Shown here: one piece after another, positions 10,948 to 22,953 of the stretch
How positions within the stretch are numbered: the first letter of the stretch is position 1
Layout of the letters: each line of letters begins with the position of its first letter
Assembly (NCBI GenBank): GCA_025331435.1
Contig: JAIWNI010000039.1
Location: forward strand, 1-64,000
Origin: Choanephora cucurbitarum
Taxonomy: Eukaryota; Mucoromycota; Mucoromycetes; Mucorales; Choanephoraceae
Length of the DNA stretch: 64,000 bases
Direction: 5' to 3'
Notes under the pieces: generated by a model
The model's database searches: none
What the model saw: only the letters and a program-made list of their open reading frames with translations
What the model was told of the DNA's origin: nothing
Translations under genes and position numbers: made by a program

Positions 10948-12883
10948 AGAACTTACCTAAAATAAAACATCTCTTGACAGTCGTGTGGTACAAACTCACT
11001 TTATTATATAAGCTCGGATTACCCTTTTCCAGCCAAGAGAAATTATTTGATAAGGTAATCGATTCACATGAACTCTAAACAAACGTATTCAACATGATAC
11101 ACAAACAATGATGCCAACTAAGCTTACATGCAACAGAAAGTACTTACTTGCACTCCTATTTTCGTGTGATAAAAGTTACAGTTGTGCAAAGAAAATCTGT
11201 TGGTTAGAAATCAACCAGGGACTCCGCCAATAAAATAAAGAAAAATAACAACAAATGGGCGTAAAATACAGTGTATCTTGACACTGATTCCACTAATCTA
11301 ACACTCTTCTTAGTTTTTATAAGAGAATCCGGTTGATATAGTCATAGAGAAACATTAAAGTCTGTTGGAATAAGCCTATGAGTTATAGCCCCCCAAAAAA
11401 GAAAGAAAGGAGCTGGCTGTTTCAAGGAACTTGATCCGTCCTTATGTCTGAGAAAAAATAAAAATAAAATTGGCTGTATTTTTTTTTTTAAAATCACAAG
11501 ATAACAGTGTTTCCAATCTCCATCGGTTTCCTTTACCGAACTCATTTCATCCAATTTTTGAAACCCTAAAATTCGAATAATGCGAGAAAAATAGCTGCAT
11601 TTAAAATAGGAAAAAAAAAGGTACGGATGTTATGGAAAAAGGCCGAGAACGCAAAGAAAAAAATAGTTAATATCACTCTATAAGAAGGCAAGCTAAAGTA
11701 TAGTTAGAGTAAGGATATGTGTAAGTATGAAAAAAAAAAGTATAGGTCTTGTCATAGCAACACAGGCAAGAAACTGATTCTGTCAAGGGCATAGTGAGGC
11801 AATGAACAAATAGAAAAGCATTGGCAAAGAAGAACTGTCAAAATCCTTATACATCCTTTTGATCAGCTACTAAATAAGCTTAGTAGTCCAACAGGACCTA
11901 CTTTTCTCCATGTGCAGTCATTGTTTCCCTTTCAACTGACGTCCATTGTTTTGTTCTGATTCAAGTGAAAAGAAACGCATAGACCGCCTATTCTATCAAC
12001 TGACCTAATCTTTATTTCATTTAAACGATCAGGTGTATAGCTCACTTGAGAAAGAAAGTCCAAGTCATTCATTAGAAGCCTATTTTCTATACAAAATAGA
12101 GTGTTAACCAGGTAATATAGTGTGTATAAAAGTTGATTGTTCATTAAGATGATGTCAATTCTTATTGTTTATGAAAATAGAGTCTAAACTTGAAAGGCGT
12201 TAGTCATCTTCTAAACTTGCTGGTTTATTCACAGATCAGTTATAGAAAAATAACCAATGAAGTTTCTCTAAGTCAAAAAAAAAAGATGATGATACTTTCT
12301 CAGTTACTTTAGAAGGAAGGAAGTACTTGTCCCTATCCTTTTCAGGGCACCTTTATAACGTCTTTTGTCTTGAATTTTCAAACTAAAATAAAGGTCTATA
12401 CTGAAAGCCATTTGCAGAAAACGTCATTCTGTTTCAAAGATGGGTGCTTTGACCATAGAGAGAGACTTTAGTTGATCTTGTGCGCATCAAACTACTCAGA
12501 AATGCATCTTTAATATGACAACCATAGAAGGGCTTAGTCTAGAGCAGCTGAGTTCATGAAGGGGTTTTCTCTAGTCAGCCCTTGGTATAAGGTGAACCAG
12601 ATCAAAGACTGTGTTACACTCTATTTTGCATATTCTCTTTTGATTGTTAAAAAGAAAATCCCCTGAATTTAATTGTCATGTTCTCCTGTTTAATAAACTG
12701 AAACATTGTAAGCATAATAATTAGATTGAGTTTGATTCTTGTTCGGTAAAAGAGTAGACCGACCGAGACTGTAAAAAGGAATTTCTCCGCTTTTAGGAAG
12801 GGGGGGGGGGAGATGAAACGTGATTATAAATAATACTTAAAAAAAAAACTTTTTTCTCTCTTTTTCTTCAACTTTCTTAAATT
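10948..12883. other. 1.9 kb spacer without a supported gene
   Basis: This spacer lies between two plus-strand genes. It is AT-rich with poly-A/T tracts and an 11-base G run at 12800-12810. I see no exon pattern or structured RNA. Confidence 0.5.
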
Positions 12884-13962
12884 ATGCTTTCATCTGATTT
12901 TACAGTTGAAAATCATTCTATGGAATTTCCACCTACAATAAAAGATAAAGAACTCTTTCGACTGTCCATCAATTCACAGTCATCCGATACCACCACGACC
13001 ACCAACACTTCCAGCCAACGATTAAGTGTAGCCAGCCTAGAAGAAGATACAGTCAACAGTAAGTAAGATACGCAATTCCTTCTGTTAATTAAGATCTAAA
13101 AATATCTCAAGATGCATCTAGTCTGCATAATCCAAGCTCATTATCATCTCGCTATTTATTATCTGGGTTTTCAACTTCGGAAAACCTAAGAAATAAGGTT
13201 CTCAGTCGATTCTACTCTTCTTCATCGTCATCTCAGCGTCATCAGAAATCTCTTTCAGACCCTTATATCCACACCATGGAAGATACCATCAACACCATCG
13301 AGCCATGGTGTATGTCTGCCAAGACTGCCCTGGAGAGTTGTATGTTATCTGGCTGGATGCAGAAATACGAAACACCCACCTTTGCATTTTCACGATCATG
13401 GAAACCACGCATGTTTGTGCTTCTAGACCGCATCTTGTTTGTCTTCAAGTCCAACAAACTCACCAACCCAGCGCGTGAATATTTTGTGCTGACTGGAGAT
13501 ACCTTTGTGTTTGTGACTGAAGAATTCAAAAAGGGATACGTGATAGAACTACGAAAGCCACTCTCTAGATGGTTTATTCGGTGTGAATCAATTGATCAGA
13601 TGAAGCAGTGGTTAGAGGCCATGAAGAAGATTGTGGCCTGTATCAAGATAGGCTATGATGGCCTATTGAATGAGGCTATTCTCAAATCCATTACCCTTAC
13701 AGATGATTACCGTATCCTGATTCCCTCTCATATCAAGAAATCCTATCGACAGAGTTTACCCCTCTCTGTCGATTGTCAGCTATCCAGACAGGGTTCACTA
13801 CAGCCTAAAAAGAGAAAAGGGAAACGACAGTCATTGGCAGAAATACCAGATTGGGAAAGTACGATTCCCTCACAACGACCACCCCCCACCACCAAACCGC
13901 CACCTGTACCACTTGCTTACTCAACAAACAACAATGACCTGCCTACTGTTTCCGAAGATTAA
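12884..13962 (+). CDS. Pleckstrin-homology (PH) domain protein
   Basis: Two exons (12884-13058 and 13112-13962) join in phase 1 to give 341 residues. The first 115 residues are Ser/Thr-rich (TTTTTNTSSQ, FYSSSSSSQRHQ) and probably disordered. A PH domain spans about residues 137-235. It starts at LSGWMQKYE, has the basic WKPRMFVLLDRILFVFK strand pair and ends with the usual C-terminal helix and its conserved Trp (IDQMKQWLEAMKKIV). PH domains of this kind bind phosphoinositides and bring proteins to membranes. The tail is basic and then proline-rich (QRPPPTTKPPPVPL), a likely SH3 ligand. No catalytic domain is present, so an adaptor role in membrane or polarity signalling is likely. The exact orthologue is unknown to me. 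Confidence 0.88.
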
Positions 13963-14461
13963 TCCAATTTTGTACACTTTTACCATATTCTGTTACATAT
14001 CACATTATTTAATATTATTTTGTATATTCCTTTTACCTTTTTTTTCTTTTAATTTATCTCATATATACCTTACAAATGCTTTCATGTATATAATAAAGAA
14101 CTTCTTTATTTCAAACGAATCTAAAATAAGCTTTGTTGTCTAAAATAGGAAATCATTTGGTGTATAATCACGCCTATCTCATTAAGGCAATGATTGCTTC
14201 AAAAAGCAATAAAATGAGTACAGTGTTGAATACGCACACGTAATTTGGTTTTAGAGTGATACGTTGGTCTGAGAAGATAGATTCAAGTTCACTTGGGTAA
14301 GATATAGTCTTGAGTAGGGCGATAGGCTGGATTGGTCTTGGTGGCCTATTTCCATGGATTTTTTTTCAAATTGATCAAAATGACACCTTAAACTCCAAAA
14401 TGTCATTTTTCTGTGTATCATAAGCCTCTTATAGATTAATTTCATGCTTTCCACACTCTTA

Positions 14462-14875
<414 letters not shown>

Positions 14876-15020
14876 TAGATGGAATGGTTGTCAATACAAG
14901 GTATTCAATAGACTATAGGGATTCAAAAATCCTGATCTTTAAATTTAATTTACTCCAAATAAGCGCTTCTCTCTAATTACCTTATTTGGTTAAATAGAGT
15001 TTTATTTGTTTATTATAGGT

Positions 15021-17282
15021 TTATTCAGCAATTTCACCTTCTTCAATTTCACCTTCCTCTAATGCCTCTTCAATAGCGTGTTTGAATTCCTCCACCTTAT
15101 CTTGTTCTGACTTGACTTCTTCTACTGTGGATGGTGTCGTGGGATTCTCAGTCTCGATAGCTGCAGGTGATGCAGTGGATTGAGTTGCATCTACAGGAGG
15201 TGTGGTTGATTTCACTTCTCCTTCTTCATCACTCTCCAATCCTACTGGTTGTACTTCACTCAGATGAGAAGGCGCGTCTAATTGTTGGTGTCAATAAGGC
15301 TTCTGTAGAGTGATCAAACTTTACCTGTCATCACTGTATCTTCTTTTTTTGAGTCTATTATCATATCCTCTTCTTGCAGGACATCATCAATCTGACTCTG
15401 CTCTTCTTGTGATATCTTCATTTCTTCATCTTCATTGAAATCTCGCTTATGTTTACTGGTCTCACCCGATCCTTGTCCTTCACCTTCATCTGAGTCATAG
15501 TATTCATTTTCAGGCATGATACGACGATCCCAATAGTTTTCTAATGTACTCGATAAGTATCAGAATAAAGAAAAAAAAATGAAAAACTTACGAGAATATC
15601 TATCATCTGCATCTTGTTCATCTTCATCTTCTGACATATCTTGATCCCGAGGTACCTCTGATGGCACATATTAAAACATATGTTCTAGATAGCATATACT
15701 GGAAACTTACCTTGCATCTGTACACTAGGTGCAAACAAGGTACGCGATAAATTCTCAAAGACTTGTGTCCTATAGGTTGATTAGAGCATAGAACAAGAGA
15801 GAGAAACATTTAACTTACTTGATCTTTTCAAGGTAATCAGGTGTATTCATGTTCTCCATATTACTGGCCCTAACATCCAATTTATAGTCAGGACCAAAGT
15901 ATTCATAATAATCATTATAAGGCATATCTAAGTAAAAAGGATAAATACATCATCTATTCACTTTTTTTTTCTTTTTCTTTTACCTGGGCCAATTTCTTCA
16001 CCTACAACAACACCTGTTTCATAAGCCCATGCTCTTGCTACATTTCTCATTGTATAGCCACCACCACCCAAGACTAAGGTAGGCAAATTGAACTTCTTGA
16101 CAAACTTGACACAGTTAGCATGTCCCTTCATGGAAAGATTGAAACAACCCAGTTTATCTCCACTTAGGGAATCACCACCACATTGCAACACAACAGCAGC
16201 AGGTCGATACCATTCCATGACTTTCTCAATGACCTATCAAAATGCATCAATAACATTGCTTTGGATTTTTTTTAAAAAAAAAAGATATTACTTTACAGGT
16301 TCAAATGTGGACTGATAGCTTTCATCATCAATACCATCTCTCAAGGGCACATTGACACTATAGTATTTACCCTTTTGTACACCCACATCCTATCAAAATA
16401 AACGAACACTAAGTGATCTCCACATATACTACTTTTTCTTTTTTTTACCTTTAATTCACCAGTCCCTGGAAAGAATTCACCATATTTATGAAAACTGACA
16501 GTCATGACACGATCAGTTGTATAGAATGCTTCTTCCACACCATCACCATGATGAACATCAATATCGATATACAACACACGCGCATAATAACGCAATAGTT
16601 CCAGAATACCCAACACAATATCATTGACATAACAAAATCCTGATGCTTCACTCTTTTTGGCATGATGAAGACCACCTGCCCAATTGATAGCAATATCACA
16701 TAGACCACGGTTTAATCTAGCAGCACCCTCTAATAAAAGTTTGATCAACATCAATATCTCAACAACAGAGATCACTTACCCATAGAACCACCTGCACTTA
16801 AACCACAGTATTCAAACAATCCTTCAAAGATAGGTGAATCATCTCCTACATTAACTATAATAATATAAGTCATCTCATTAAAAAAGCATAGTCTGTCTTT
16901 ACATTTAGCTTGTTCTTTTTGATACTGTTCCATGTTTTCAGGTGTCACACGCGATAGAAAATCGATATAATCATCTGTATGAAACTGAGTCATTTCCCAT
17001 TTGTTGGCAGGTTTTGCTCTCTATCAATACAGAATAAGTGATGTCTTTTTTTCTTTTCTTTTTTCTCAATTACATAGATCTCCATCTTTTTGTATAAACC
17101 ATAGTTCATGACAAGACCGTGGCACATGCGAATACGATGAGGACGCATGGGATGTCCAGGACCATAATGGTAATTACCAACATTGGCTATAAAAAGCATG
17201 TTTAAATCTACTTTGTCTTTATTCTATTTAGTTTTTTACCATCGTAAAAATAGCATACGCGCTTCTTATTCTCGGTTGGCAT
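15021..17282 (-). CDS. RPD3: Class I histone deacetylase (Rpd3/HDAC1 type)
   Basis: This gene has about ten short exons, starting [15 protein letters not shown] at 17282. The deacetylase domain is complete: [47 protein letters not shown] (the paired active-site histidines), [17 protein letters not shown] (zinc ligands), [12 protein letters not shown] (zinc-ligand Asp) and [15 protein letters not shown] (catalytic-Tyr region). Class I enzymes remove acetyl groups from histone lysines in Sin3/Rpd3-type co-repressor complexes in the nucleus. After the core there is a long acidic tail with [11 protein letters not shown] and a closing [12 protein letters not shown] run, as in other Rpd3 proteins but rather long. 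Introns are numerous, and their acceptors are pyrimidine-rich. It is divergent from EMP24 with 193 bp between start codons, so both promoters must share that space. Exon joins in the tail region are less certain than in the core. Confidence 0.95.
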
Positions 17283-17475
17283 AATATGAATCAATGTTGG
17301 GAAGAGAGAGAGAGAGAGAAAAAAAAAGTGATCCATTTTTTTTTGTATGAACATTTAAAGGTCAGCTACAAGTGGATATCCATACTTAAGATGCCCAATG
17401 TAAGGTAACAAAAAATAAGCGTATCAAAAAATTAATGTGCCGAAATCTTATTTCAACTTTTTTTCTTTTATTGCT

Positions 17476-18277
17476 ATGCAACGTGTTCAATTCAGTCTTG
17501 CTTGCATCGTGTTATGGTTACAAGTCATGTACGCCATGTACATTGACATTCAACCAGGAACAGTTGAATGCTTTTATGAGAATCTCGAGATGGGTGAAAA
17601 ACTAACTGTGTCTTATGAAGTAATATCATCTAGAGCATACATACATGAAACTAAAAACTTTCGTTATTTAGGTAGGTGAAGGTGGTAATCTGGATATTGA
17701 TTTCTGGGTAAAGTTAGAGATGATCACTCTAGATCACTTATTCATGTCGCTTTTTATTTAGGTCAAAGATCCTGATGACTCTATCATCATATCTGATACG
17801 CGAGCCACTACCAATACCCATTCATTCCAAGCCAATATTGTAGGAAAATACGTTTATTGTTTCAGTAACGAGTTTTCTAGTTCATCTGAAAAGATTGTTG
17901 GTTTCAATGTGCATGAAAACATTCAAAAGATGCATGAGACAATGAAAGGTAAGATCAAGCTAAATTTTGAGCATGGTGTGCTTATGATCTATTTAGAACA
18001 CACGGATCCATTGGAGAAAGAGATAGCTGAATTGGCTGAAAGTATCTTTGCAGTCAAGGCTCAACAGGAATACATTGTTGTCAGAGAAAAGCAACACAGA
18101 GACAGTAAGTAATAACACACAATATATACAGTTTATTGACATGCCATATTAGCTGCTGAAAGTACAAATGCTCGAGTGAAATGGTGGTCCATTGGCCAAG
18201 TGATTCTTTTGGTGTCTGTCTGTGTCTGGCAAGTGTATTATTTAAAACGATTTTTCGAAGTCAAGCGAGCTGTTTAA
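17476..18277 (+). CDS. EMP24: p24-family cargo receptor, Emp24/TMED2 type
   Basis: Four exons (17476-17619, 17672-17707, 17762-18104, 18153-18277) give 215 residues in frame. The N-terminus (VQFSLACIVLWLQVMYA) is a signal peptide. A GOLD domain follows (about residues 25-120) with the conserved cysteine pair, in VECFYEN and YVYCFSNE. Then come a coiled-coil stretch near EKEIAELAESIFAVKAQQEY, a transmembrane segment (WWSIGQVILLVSVCVWQVYY) and the short tail YLKRFFEVKRAV. The FF motif binds COPII and the basic residues bind COPI. The tail is nearly that of animal TMED2 and yeast Emp24, which fixes the subfamily. Emp24 cycles between ER and Golgi and selects GPI-anchored and other cargo. The stop lies only 63 bp before the next start codon. 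Confidence 0.93.
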
Positions 18278-18340
18278 TGATTGCGTCAATTGAAATATAT
18301 CTTTTTCTTTTCTTTTTTTTTCACTTTTCATACTTTTATC

Positions 18341-18721
18341 ATGTCCTTTCGCCCACCTCGTTCTTTACCTATCCTTACTTTATTTCACAACTATCAATCT
18401 GAGAAATCAAAGGCAGCTTTAGCATTCCTTCAGAACAAACAGAAAAATGCAAGAGGCGATGACGTATATCGTATTGATATTATAGGTCAAAATGAAGCAC
18501 CTACTGATACGCAACTGAATCAGGTAGCCAGTTTCCTCGGTACAAATGCATGGAAAGAAATGGTACAAGAACAAGACGTTCAGAGTGTACAAGATGCACT
18601 TCATCTCATTCGAGCCAATCCTAGTCTATTACGTCGCCCTATTGTGGTCGATTGGGAAAAAGGAAAGGCAGCCATGGGTTCACGTAGGATTGAAGAATTG
18701 ATTGGAGAAAGAAATGTTTAA
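18341..18721 (+). CDS. Fmp46/DUF1687-like thioredoxin-fold redox protein
   Basis: This is a single exon of 126 residues with start MSFRPPRSLPILTLFHNY. The arrangement is a first strand (ITLFHNY type), SEKSKAALAFLQN as a helix, YRIDIIGQNEAPTDTQL, a middle with SFLGTNAWKEMVQ, and the thioredoxin-fold cis-Pro region RRPIVVDWEKGKAAMG. It fits the DUF1687/Fmp46 family, fungal mitochondrial proteins related to ArsC-type thioredoxin folds. The N-terminus before PILTLF is short with Arg and Ser, compatible with mitochondrial import. I see no CxxC pair and not even a cysteine in the first helix, so classical thiol exchange is not obvious. The upstream in-frame bases are a pyrimidine tract, so the ATG at 18341 is preferred. 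Its stop is 35 bp from the convergent kinase stop. Confidence 0.75.
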   Translation: MSFRPPRSLPILTLFHNYQSEKSKAALAFLQNKQKNARGDDVYRIDIIGQNEAPTDTQLNQVASFLGTNAWKEMVQEQDVQSVQDALHLIRANPSLLRRPIVVDWEKGKAAMGSRRIEELIGERNV

Positions 18722-18756
18722 TAAATAAAAACAAAATAAAAATCTATAGTTTCAGC

Positions 18757-20380
18757 TTATTTTTTAGCCTTGTTCTTCTTTACATGTGTATCTGAGTCTT
18801 CTAGAGGTGGGGGAATATCGAGTACAACAAGATGACAGCATGATTTCACTTCAGGACGAGGTTCCATTGTCAGGTGATGAGGATGCTCAAGTTTAGGCTG
18901 AGTGGGTGTGCACATAGGAATACTCTGGACCCATTCATCCTGCAGAACATCTTCTAGTGTACAACGCTTGGCAGGATCAGGTGTAAGAATACGCTTGATG
19001 ATTCCTCTTGATTCACGTGGCAACATCTTGAATAGCTTATCAGCACCCATGGTAGAAGGTGTAATGAAGTTCTTGTAAGATTGATCTTTTTCAGGACGAG
19101 GTAGACGCCATGGAAAGCGACGGATAGACATACAGATAAAGACAATCGCACAGGACCAGAGATCAGTCAGACGAGCATCATAATCAGGCTCAGTAAACTG
19201 TTCAGGTGCAATATAGGGATCAGATCCACAGATGCCCTTACTGCGGTGTACTCGTGTCTCATGAGGGTATTTGTTGACAACAGCACAGCCAAAGTCAATA
19301 ATCTTCACAATACCACGTTCATCCAATACCATATTATCTAATTTTAGGTCGCGGTGTGCCAAACCCATCTGTTGAAGATAGCTGACACCATTCAGTAATT
19401 GACGCCAACAACAGGCAATTTCTTCCCTTGTCATTTTGCCACTCATGACAATGTTGAATAGATCGTTGGGGGCAAATTCCATGATTTCAAAGAAATGGTG
19501 GCCTTCTTGAATGATATCCAGTGTCTCAATCACATTTATGTGGTGGAGTGTAGAACCAATACAGAATTCGGCTGTTACCTTCTTGACGTATTCCTTTTCT
19601 GGTTCATTGGGTGCTCTCTTTCTAAATTGTTTCACTGCAAACGTTTTCCCGTCTGTGTTACGACGAATCAGACGAACCGAACCACCGGCGCCCTTACCAA
19701 CAAATCGACCTTTTCAAAAGAGAAGGTGAGTATAATATATATAAAAAAAATTTTTTTTTTAACTTACCCCATTTACCATATTTGCCTTCAAGATCCTTAT
19801 TAAATTCATTAGCAAATGAGATTTCACTGCTTGATTTATGTAATGTCTTGTGTTTTTCTTTCTTTTTATCGGATCGAAATATCTTCTTGAGGTCCTTGAA
19901 GAGGGTATCTTTCTTTTCGAGACGATGGAAATGAGTGTGATGGTATTCTTTGTTGTATTGAGGCTTCTTGAAGACAAACTGAGAGGGCGTAGAGGGACGA
20001 GAGGGTAATGAACTTGTGCTGGCATAAGAAGGAAGACCTTTGGGATCCAATGAAGTAGTACTATAGTCATCATCTGAGGGTTTTGCTTCATCTCCACTGT
20101 GTTGGGGTGATAAGGAGGGAGGGGTATGAACAGCAGTAGGAGGTAAAGAGGGAGAAGGATAGCCTGATGAACTATCAGATTCATATTTAATTTGAGGTTG
20201 ACGATGTGGTGTTAGCAGAGGTGTTCCAGGCATGGAGACATCTGGAGTGACATTTTCAAACTGGTGGATAGCATGTTTATTCTGAAATATTTTGGCTGGA
20301 GCATTGAAATCGATATGATTTAGTCTCTCTGCTAATTGGTTTTCATCTAAATGATCTATGACAACAGAATGGGAACTCAT
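18757..20380 (-). CDS. Ser/Thr kinase of the Hal4(Sat4)/Hal5/Npr1 family
   Basis: Two exons (19768-20380 and 18757-19709) join in frame to 521 residues. The first 200 residues are regulatory and Ser/Pro-rich, with many SP/TP sites. The kinase domain spans about residues 204-470: [14 protein letters not shown] (glycine loop), TFAVKQF (ATP lysine), [31 protein letters not shown] (catalytic loop), IIDFGCA (metal site), [11 protein letters not shown] (in place of APE) and the usual [10 protein letters not shown] helix. The FGCAVV and GSDPYIAPE wording is characteristic of the fungal Hal/Npr1 group. These kinases stabilise K+ and nutrient transporters at the plasma membrane and confer salt tolerance. 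After the domain comes a Pro-rich tail with a Lys-rich end. All catalytic residues are intact. Confidence 0.92.
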
Positions 20381-20950
20381 GATATGAAATAAATAAATAA
20401 ATAAGAAATAAGAGAAGAAAAATATAAAAAAAAAAGAGATTGATTTATATCTTCAGAAGCGCCGAAAATGAAATACATCTTCTATTGAAACTCAGAAAAG
20501 AACGTTGTCTATGAACATTAGTCATCGTTTGTTCAGGTTCTATCTGATGTTTATCTGACACACTTTTTTTTTTTTTTTTTTAAATCTTATTGAATTCAAT
20601 GTGAAAGTGATATCCTTTCCTATTGACTAATTTCGATCTAATTTGACTCCATCTAGAACGACTGCGGAACTCTCGGATAAATAAGGGTGCTCAGTTTAAG
20701 GAAAAATATAAGCCCGACGGAGCCGAGAGAATGTCCCTTTCATAAGCTAAAGAATGAAAACAAACACCTCCTTTCTTAGATGAGTCATCCATAGAATCGA
20801 TTCTGAAACATGACAGATCAATCCAGCCAATCAAGATCATATCGCATGGCTATGTCAAGCATGAAATTCACGCATAATAACCCATGAAAGAAAGTTAATA
20901 AAGACCTCGAATTTTCATTTTTTTTTTCTTCTTCTTCTTTAATCATTTCA

Positions 20951-21152
20951 ATGCCAAAGAAACAAGGAACCAATAAAGATTTAACTCAAAAGGTCGATAA
21001 GAACAGACCCAAATCAAAGCAAGAAAAGAAAGATGAAAAGAAGAAACATAAACAAGTGGTAAATTGAACAAAACAACGACAACAACAACAAATGACTGAT
21101 TTTAGATTAGAAAAACGAAAAAGCCAAAATGGCGAAAAAAGGGTTTGATTAA
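20951..21152 (+). CDS. Candidate small Lys-rich protein (spliced, low confidence)
   Basis: From the ATG at 20951 a reading frame of 36 codons (MPKKQGTNKDLTQKVDKN...KHKQV) reaches a good donor at 21059 (GTAAATTG). Two acceptors exist. That at 21110 gives KNEKAKMAKKGFD and a stop at 21152. That at 21105 gives IRKTKKPKWRKKGLI and a longer tail. Either way the product is 49-56 residues and about 40% Lys/Arg, suited to binding nucleic acid or ribosomes. It follows a pyrimidine tract of the kind that precedes starts of real genes in this window, and a T-rich 3' region. Without the intron it ends at once (VVN stop). I know no family match, and it could be non-coding. Confidence 0.35.
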
Positions 21153-21317
21153 TGCCAATTTATGATCTACTTTGCAGATTTCTTTTTTACAATAAACCAA
21201 CTTATTGTTTGTGTGATACAGTTATGGCTGAGTAAATGAGTTTTAATTCATCAATTTATTTCAAATTATAATAAAGAGAGAGAGAGGGGCCTCTTTTCTT
21301 TTCTTTTAGTCTTTACC

Positions 21318-22411
21318 ATGAGTCTATCCAATGAAAACGAGATGCAATCACCAATACCAACCATCGGCAGTAACTATGATCTTTCTTATTATTTCCAACA
21401 ACCCAATACTCAGACTGAAGAATTTCCCAAAGTGTTCTATAAGCGTACACGTTCATTATCCATAGGCAGTGTCATCTCTACCAGCCAACAACAATACATC
21501 CCACAGAGTGATCATACCAAAAGTTTGAAATATAAAATAAAGACAAACAAAAGTAACCAAAAGGCTCATCAATTCTTTGGGGAACAGATAAAGTTGGAAA
21601 TCACCACAAGAGAAATCAGACGAGAAGGTCTTCGGGCCCTCCTTCTGTCAACTGTACCCTTGGGCTATTTCCTGTATTATCTCTTGAATGAATACAGCAG
21701 TGAGAATCTGGTAAGCAACACAGACTTCCATATGTTGATTCTTGGATGATAATCTCGACTATCAAGTTCTTTTATTTGGCAGTAGAGAACTATCAGAATT
21801 ATGAATTCTCAAGTCATGCTGAAAGAGTCCATGTGGCCAACAAGATTGCCAGGGCCTATCTGACAAGGAACTCGGAATTAGAAGTCAATCTGGAAGACAA
21901 GATCTATCGAACTGTTCAACAGTCTCTAGAGAAACTTCAACAGGAGGATATACCTTCCTCTGGCACTGAATTCGATGCAGCCAAAAAGCATGTCTTTTCA
22001 TTACTGAATGCAAGCTATTATCGATTTCGAACAACCAATGTATTCAATATCATGGAATCCAAATGCAGTAAGCAAAAACATACTGTCCATAGTAAACCTA
22101 TCTCCTTATCGCTTTATGTAGGTGACATGACTTCATTTAACAGAGAACGATCTCAAGTACTGGCAATCAATTTACTTTTGTCACACATGAGATGCAAAAA
22201 TCAAAACTCGACTGTCTATAAACTCGTTCATTCCTTCTGCCGTATTTATTTACCCCATGGCTACAGCCTGTATGTCAATCACTTACGATCCAATCAGTCC
22301 ATGCCAGAAGAAGCCGAACCAAGAGGGCGTAGGAAGAGTGCAGGCAGTAATGACACTAAGCGTAATAATGGATTTATGAAATTCGATCTTTTTAAATTAT
22401 CTAGAAAATAA
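21318..22411 (+). CDS. RGS (regulator of G-protein signalling) domain protein
   Basis: Three exons (21318-21710, 21767-22067, 22122-22411) join to 327 residues. The last intron is 54 bp, a multiple of three, so its retention would also be open. The first 85 residues are polar and disordered. An RGS fold is visible from about residue 87: SSENLFFYLAVENYQNY (matching the ENLLF.LAVE.Y core of RGS, produced only when the first intron is removed), AERVHVANKIARAYLTRNS, VNLEDKIYRTVQQSLEK and the closing FDAAKKHVFSLLNASYYRFRT. RGS proteins speed up GTP hydrolysis by G-alpha subunits at the plasma membrane. The tail ends with a basic KFDLFKLSRK. A hydrophobic stretch near residues 110-130 (ALLLSTVPLGYFLYYLL) is unusual before the core and may be helix alpha-1 of the fold or a membrane contact. 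Confidence 0.85.
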
Positions 22412-22953
22412 TCGTCACAAATAATAAAAGAATCCATGTTGTAAATAGAGAGAAAAGGTGCAGAATTATGCATGCCATTCTGAGAGAATTCCTTTTAGAC
22501 AAAGAAAATGAATGGTGTCTTTCCGTATTTAGTAATCGGCTATTCAAACCAAAACCATTGTCTTCCACACTCGCCCTTTCTTTTTTTTTTTTTTTTTTTA
22601 TTAAATGTAGAGTAAATGATTCTGTTTATAGGTCGCTTTCCCTCTTTTTTTTTCTTTGGACAATATAGACCCATTCATTGAGTTTGTAGCCTGATTGAAT
22701 AGTAACAAGCAAAAGAAAGATACTAAAGCGTATATTGAAAGCAACTGTCTGTTGTCTTGATAGATCATACTGCCTGTCTACGCATATATCAAAAAAAATA
22801 AAGACACCAAAAATTCAGAAAAAAAAAGTGTGACCGTCACATTCTTTTTCTAGTGGCATACACTTTGTTGAATTTACCTCTCTTTTTTTTTTTTCGTGTA
22901 TATCATCATACATATACTCCGTTATTCACTTTACGAATTGCAAAGATATACGC
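22412..22953. other. Spacer before the nucleoporin gene
   Basis: This is about 540 bp of AT-rich DNA with an 18-base T run near 22582-22599 and further A/T runs. No gene is seen. It should hold the NUP155 promoter and the RGS 3' end. Confidence 0.5.
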
